Assembly (NCBI GenBank): GCA_027355725.1
Contig: DAIEHI010000053.1
Coordinates: forward strand, 38,904-102,903
Direction: 5' to 3'
Source of the DNA: Acidimicrobiaceae bacterium
Lineage (GTDB): Bacteria; Actinomycetota; Acidimicrobiia; Acidimicrobiales; RAAP-2
Length of the DNA: 64,000 nt
The notes under the pieces: generated by a model
What the model saw: only the letters and a program-made list of their open reading frames with translations
Database searches by the model: none
Told to the model about the DNA's origin: nothing
Position numbers and translations under genes: made by a program
Shown: positions 61,491 through 64,000 of the stretch, piece by piece
How positions within the stretch are numbered: the first letter of the stretch is position 1
How the letters are laid out: every line of letters begins with the position of its first letter

Positions 61491-62860
61491 CAGTCGAACT
61501 CCATCGCTGCGGGTAGGGGTGTGTTGTTCAAGATCGCGTCGTAGCACGCTGCAGTCCCGCGCGCCGTCACCTGCCAAGTGAAACGCTCGATGACCCGAGC
61601 ACGACCGTTGGCCCCGAGGCGCTGGGCCAGCTCTGGTTCGTCGAGGAGACGTCGGATGGCGCTCACGAGCGCGTCGGGATTGTTGGGTTCGACCAGCAGT
61701 CCGGTCTCTCCGCTCGTGCCAACGACCTCGGGCAGGGCGCCCCCGGTCGTCGCCACGACCGGCACCGCGCAACTCATGGCCTCGATCGCGGGGAGTGAGA
61801 ACCCTTCGTACAGACTCGGCACGATCGCCACCTCGGCTTCACCGTAGAGACGGGCCAACTCCTCGTCACTGACGCCCGAGATGGTGGTGACGATGTCATT
61901 GAGACCCAGGCGGTCGAGGGTCGTCGCGACTCGACCCTTGGCCCGGGGCTTTCCGATGACAACGAGGTCAATGTCGCGCTCGACGCGCAGTTTTGCGATC
62001 GCCTCGAGCAACGGCACGAGTCCCTTCATGGGCACGTCAGAACTCGAGGTCACCATGAGGCGGCCCTTCTTCTTCACCACGTTGTCGTAGGGCCTAAAGA
62101 CGGTGTGGTCAACCCCGACCGGCACAACGGTGAGTCGTTCAAGGGGGACCTGCATCTGAGCGTTGATGTCGATCTTCGAATTGTGCGAGACCGTCAGCAC
62201 CGCTGGCAACTGCTTCACGACTCGAACTTGCATGCGAAGGAATCCGAACCATCGACGAGTCGTCACCCGCTTCCAAGGTGTCTCAGCGTGATCGAGCGCA
62301 ATCGAGCGATCAACCGTGATGGGATGATGCAGCGTCTCAAGCAGTGGCCACCCGTCACGATGGAGTTTCAAGATCCCAGGGCCCATGCATTGGTTGTCGT
62401 GGATGATGTCGAAGTCCCCACGTCGTTGCTTCAAGATCTTGTTGATCCGCATCGAATACGCCAGGGGCTCTCCGAAACCGGCGCTCAGCATCACGGCGAA
62501 CTCCGCTACGTCGGCCGTTGAGGTGAACTCCGAACGGGCGGGGATGCGAAACGGGTCGGGGTCTCGGTACAGGTCAAGCCCTCGTACCGGCGTAAAGCCC
62601 ACGCCTTCATCGAGTTCGGGCCACGGCGGGCCCGAGAAGACCTCGACACTGTGGCCCAGATTGACCAATTCGCGCGTCAAGTGGCGCGTGTAGACACCCT
62701 GGCCACCACAACGTGGATTACCGCGATAGACGAGGAAAGCAATCCTCGACTTACCCGCAGCAGCCGGCCGTGGCTCAATGCGACCGGGGACCGTGATCTC
62801 CTTCGAGAGGGCCCAGGACGCCTTCGTGTCATGAATGGTCTGGCGCAGAGTTCGAGACAC
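61490..62860 (-). CDS. GT4 family glycosyltransferase
   Basis: 456 residues. N-terminal GNPRCGGQGVYTRHLTREL loop; SGPPWPELDEGVGFTPV region typical of the Rv3032-like GT4 branch; donor site with VPVGVDHTVFRP, SDVPMKGLVPLLEAI, IVPSLYEGFSLPAIEAMSCA (E-x7-E) and TGETGLLVEPNNPDALV. Long 40-residue basic N-terminal arm without hydrophobic helix. Heads a three-gene operon with a methyltransferase and the toroid protein. Donor and acceptor unknown; a methylated polysaccharide is a reasonable hypothesis. Confidence 0.85.
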   Translation of the reverse strand: MSRTLRQTIHDTKASWALSKEITVPGRIEPRPAAAGKSRIAFLVYRGNPRCGGQGVYTRHLTRELVNLGHSVEVFSGPPWPELDEGVGFTPVRGLDLYRDPDPFRIPARSEFTSTADVAEFAVMLSAGFGEPLAYSMRINKILKQRRGDFDIIHDNQCMGPGILKLHRDGWPLLETLHHPITVDRSIALDHAETPWKRVTTRRWFGFLRMQVRVVKQLPAVLTVSHNSKIDINAQMQVPLERLTVVPVGVDHTVFRPYDNVVKKKGRLMVTSSSDVPMKGLVPLLEAIAKLRVERDIDLVVIGKPRAKGRVATTLDRLGLNDIVTTISGVSDEELARLYGEAEVAIVPSLYEGFSLPAIEAMSCAVPVVATTGGALPEVVGTSGETGLLVEPNNPDALVSAIRRLLDEPELAQRLGANGRARVIERFTWQVTARGTAACYDAILNNTPLPAAMEFD

Positions 62861-62950
62861 GGTCCAACTTTCGGATTCGGCAAAGTTCTTAATTCTCTCC
62901 TAAATCCCAACAAGGCACAAATGCCACCTCACCGGCCCCTCCAAGATGAC

Positions 62951-62956
62951 TACGCT
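62951..62956 (+). promoter_or_regulatory. Leaderless -10 box of the acyl-CoA dehydrogenase gene
   Basis: TACGCT, 7 nt, ATG at 62964. Confidence 0.5.
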
Positions 62957-62963
62957 GCCATCT

Positions 62964-64000
62964 ATGGATCTCACCTACCCCGTTGAAGCAGAAACGTTCC
63001 GTTCAGAAATCCGCTCGTGGTTGAAGGACAACTTGCCCCAGGGCTGGTTCGAGCCCGGCTTCGCCCTCAGTGAGGACGAGCGCAAGGAGTTCAATCGCAC
63101 CTGGACCGACAAATTGTTCGCGGGTGGATGGATCTGCGCAGGCTGGCCGGTCGAATATGGCGGCAAGGGACTCTCACTCTTGCAGCAAGTGGTCTTGAAC
63201 GAAGAGTTCGCGAGCGCTGGTGCACCCATGCGCGCCGACTTCTTCGGCGACACGCTGGTTGGGCCAACAATCCTGCAATGGGGCAATGAGGAGCAGAAGA
63301 AAGAATTCATCCCCGGCATCTTGCAGGGCAAGATCGCCTGGTGCCAAGGTTTCTCCGAGCCCAACGCCGGCAGCGACCTCGCGAGTCTCAAGACTTCGGC
63401 CGTCCTCGACGGCGATGAGTGGGTCATCAACGGCCAAAAAGTCTGGACCACCCAGGCCCAGCACGCCGACTACGTCTTTCTTATGACTCGCACGGATCCT
63501 GACGCACCACAGCACGCGGGGATCAGCTACCTGCTCGTGCCCATGCACCAAGACGGTGTCGAGATCCGCCCCATCACCCAAGTCGACGGGTCGGCTGAGT
63601 TCAATGAGGTCTTTTTCACCAATGCCCGCTGCCCCAAGGGCAACGTCGTCGGCGGCGTCAACAATGGTTGGAAGGTCGCAATGACGACCCTCGGCTTCGA
63701 GCGCGGTTCGTCTTCGACGACTGGCTATCGCCGCTTCTTAAAGGAGTGGGAGACCATCGTTCGAGAGGCGAAGCGACTCGGCAAGAACGACGACCTTCGC
63801 GTTCGTGACGAACTCATTAAGGCGTGGTCCAAGGTGAAGATCATGGAGATCAACGGTTACCGCACCCTCACTGATTCACTCAACGACACCCACAACGCGG
63901 CCCTGCTCGGTGCGTGCAACAAGATGTTCTGGTCAGAAGCCCATCGATCGAGCATGGAGTTGGCCCTTGACATCTTGGGCATGGAGGCTCAAATCCTCAC
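62964..64000 (+). CDS. Acyl-CoA dehydrogenase (3' end outside window)
   Basis: My translation gives 345 residues running off the right edge; the ORF track lists only short fragments on the other strand. N-terminal helices (TYPVEAETFRSEIRSWL), the WPVEYGGKGLSLLQQ segment, GTE-like TILQWGNEEQKKEF, the CQGFSEPNAGSDLASLKT signature that contacts FAD and substrate, and KVWTTQAQHAD. Oxidises an acyl-CoA with FAD to the enoyl-CoA, passing electrons to ETF. The family usually spans about 390-400 residues, so roughly 50 are missing. Chain-length or steroid specificity cannot be told. Confidence 0.93.
   Translation, partial: MDLTYPVEAETFRSEIRSWLKDNLPQGWFEPGFALSEDERKEFNRTWTDKLFAGGWICAGWPVEYGGKGLSLLQQVVLNEEFASAGAPMRADFFGDTLVGPTILQWGNEEQKKEFIPGILQGKIAWCQGFSEPNAGSDLASLKTSAVLDGDEWVINGQKVWTTQAQHADYVFLMTRTDPDAPQHAGISYLLVPMHQDGVEIRPITQVDGSAEFNEVFFTNARCPKGNVVGGVNNGWKVAMTTLGFERGSSSTTGYRRFLKEWETIVREAKRLGKNDDLRVRDELIKAWSKVKIMEINGYRTLTDSLNDTHNAALLGACNKMFWSEAHRSSMELALDILGMEAQIL

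Overview
The window reads as a high-GC Actinomycetota chromosome, most likely a member of or near the class Acidimicrobiia. That placement is inference from gene content, with no phylogenetic marker tested. Support comes from coenzyme F420 genes (fbiA, a cofE), actinobacterial families (DUF5719, DUF501, DUF3817, CtaG_2), two tiny actinobacterial ribosomal proteins (bS22, bL37), frequent GTG starts, and dense operons with 1-8 bp start/stop overlaps. Many first genes of operons look leaderless: a TANNNT box sits 6-8 nt before the start codon.

Bases 1-15,490 carry envelope glycan and cofactor genes. Leftward: a DUF5719 protein coupled to a large membrane GT2 glycosyltransferase, then an operon of a PBP-like serine hydrolase, three GT4 glycosyltransferases and a GDP-deoxymannose reductase-like SDR. 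Rightward: fbiA-cofE. Convergent with these: a GDP-mannose pyrophosphorylase, a Thr-tailed membrane protein and an odd tRNA. Then come a secreted NlpC/P60 endopeptidase, a polyprenyl-phosphate-type GT2 and a GNAT.

Bases 15,540-28,013 are a core block: ppx/DUF501/ftsB-like/eno, mazG/surA-like/mfd/pth/rplY, prsA/glmU. Together with 46,251-52,246 (ispE, ksgA, a PASTA-RlpA protein, tatD, metG, rsmI) it matches the order I recall for the mycobacterial Rv1003-Rv1026 neighbourhood. Two deviations stand out. GlmU stops before the acetyltransferase active site. The slot where mycobacteria carry rpfB holds a three-PASTA plus RlpA-like protein.

Bases 28,022-46,135 split that core block and are accessory. 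They hold alpha/beta hydrolases with a divergent TetR and a clear dyad operator, tRNA-Gln, an OmpR/histidine-kinase pair, and a redox cassette (small Thr-rich membrane protein, ApbE, four-helix ferric-reductase-like protein, NuoF-like flavoprotein, ferredoxin). A pst phosphate operon follows in the order pstB-pstS-pstC-pstA with a perfect 16-bp hairpin inside the start of pstC. Then come a LysE exporter and two adjacent toxin-antitoxin modules (RelBE-like; HepT with an HTH-fused MntA).

Bases 52,327-64,000 contain bL37, a glycerophosphodiesterase with two small membrane proteins, ctaG, an adenosine-kinase-like PfkB, an M1 aminopeptidase, a GDT1-type cation transporter, a GT4/methyltransferase/alpha-alpha-toroid module of unknown role, and the start of an acyl-CoA dehydrogenase. 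I saw no insertion sequence, CRISPR array, prophage or replication origin. The best candidates for an undescribed system are the ApbE/ferric-reductase/NuoF-like/ferredoxin cassette and the GT4-methyltransferase-toroid module.
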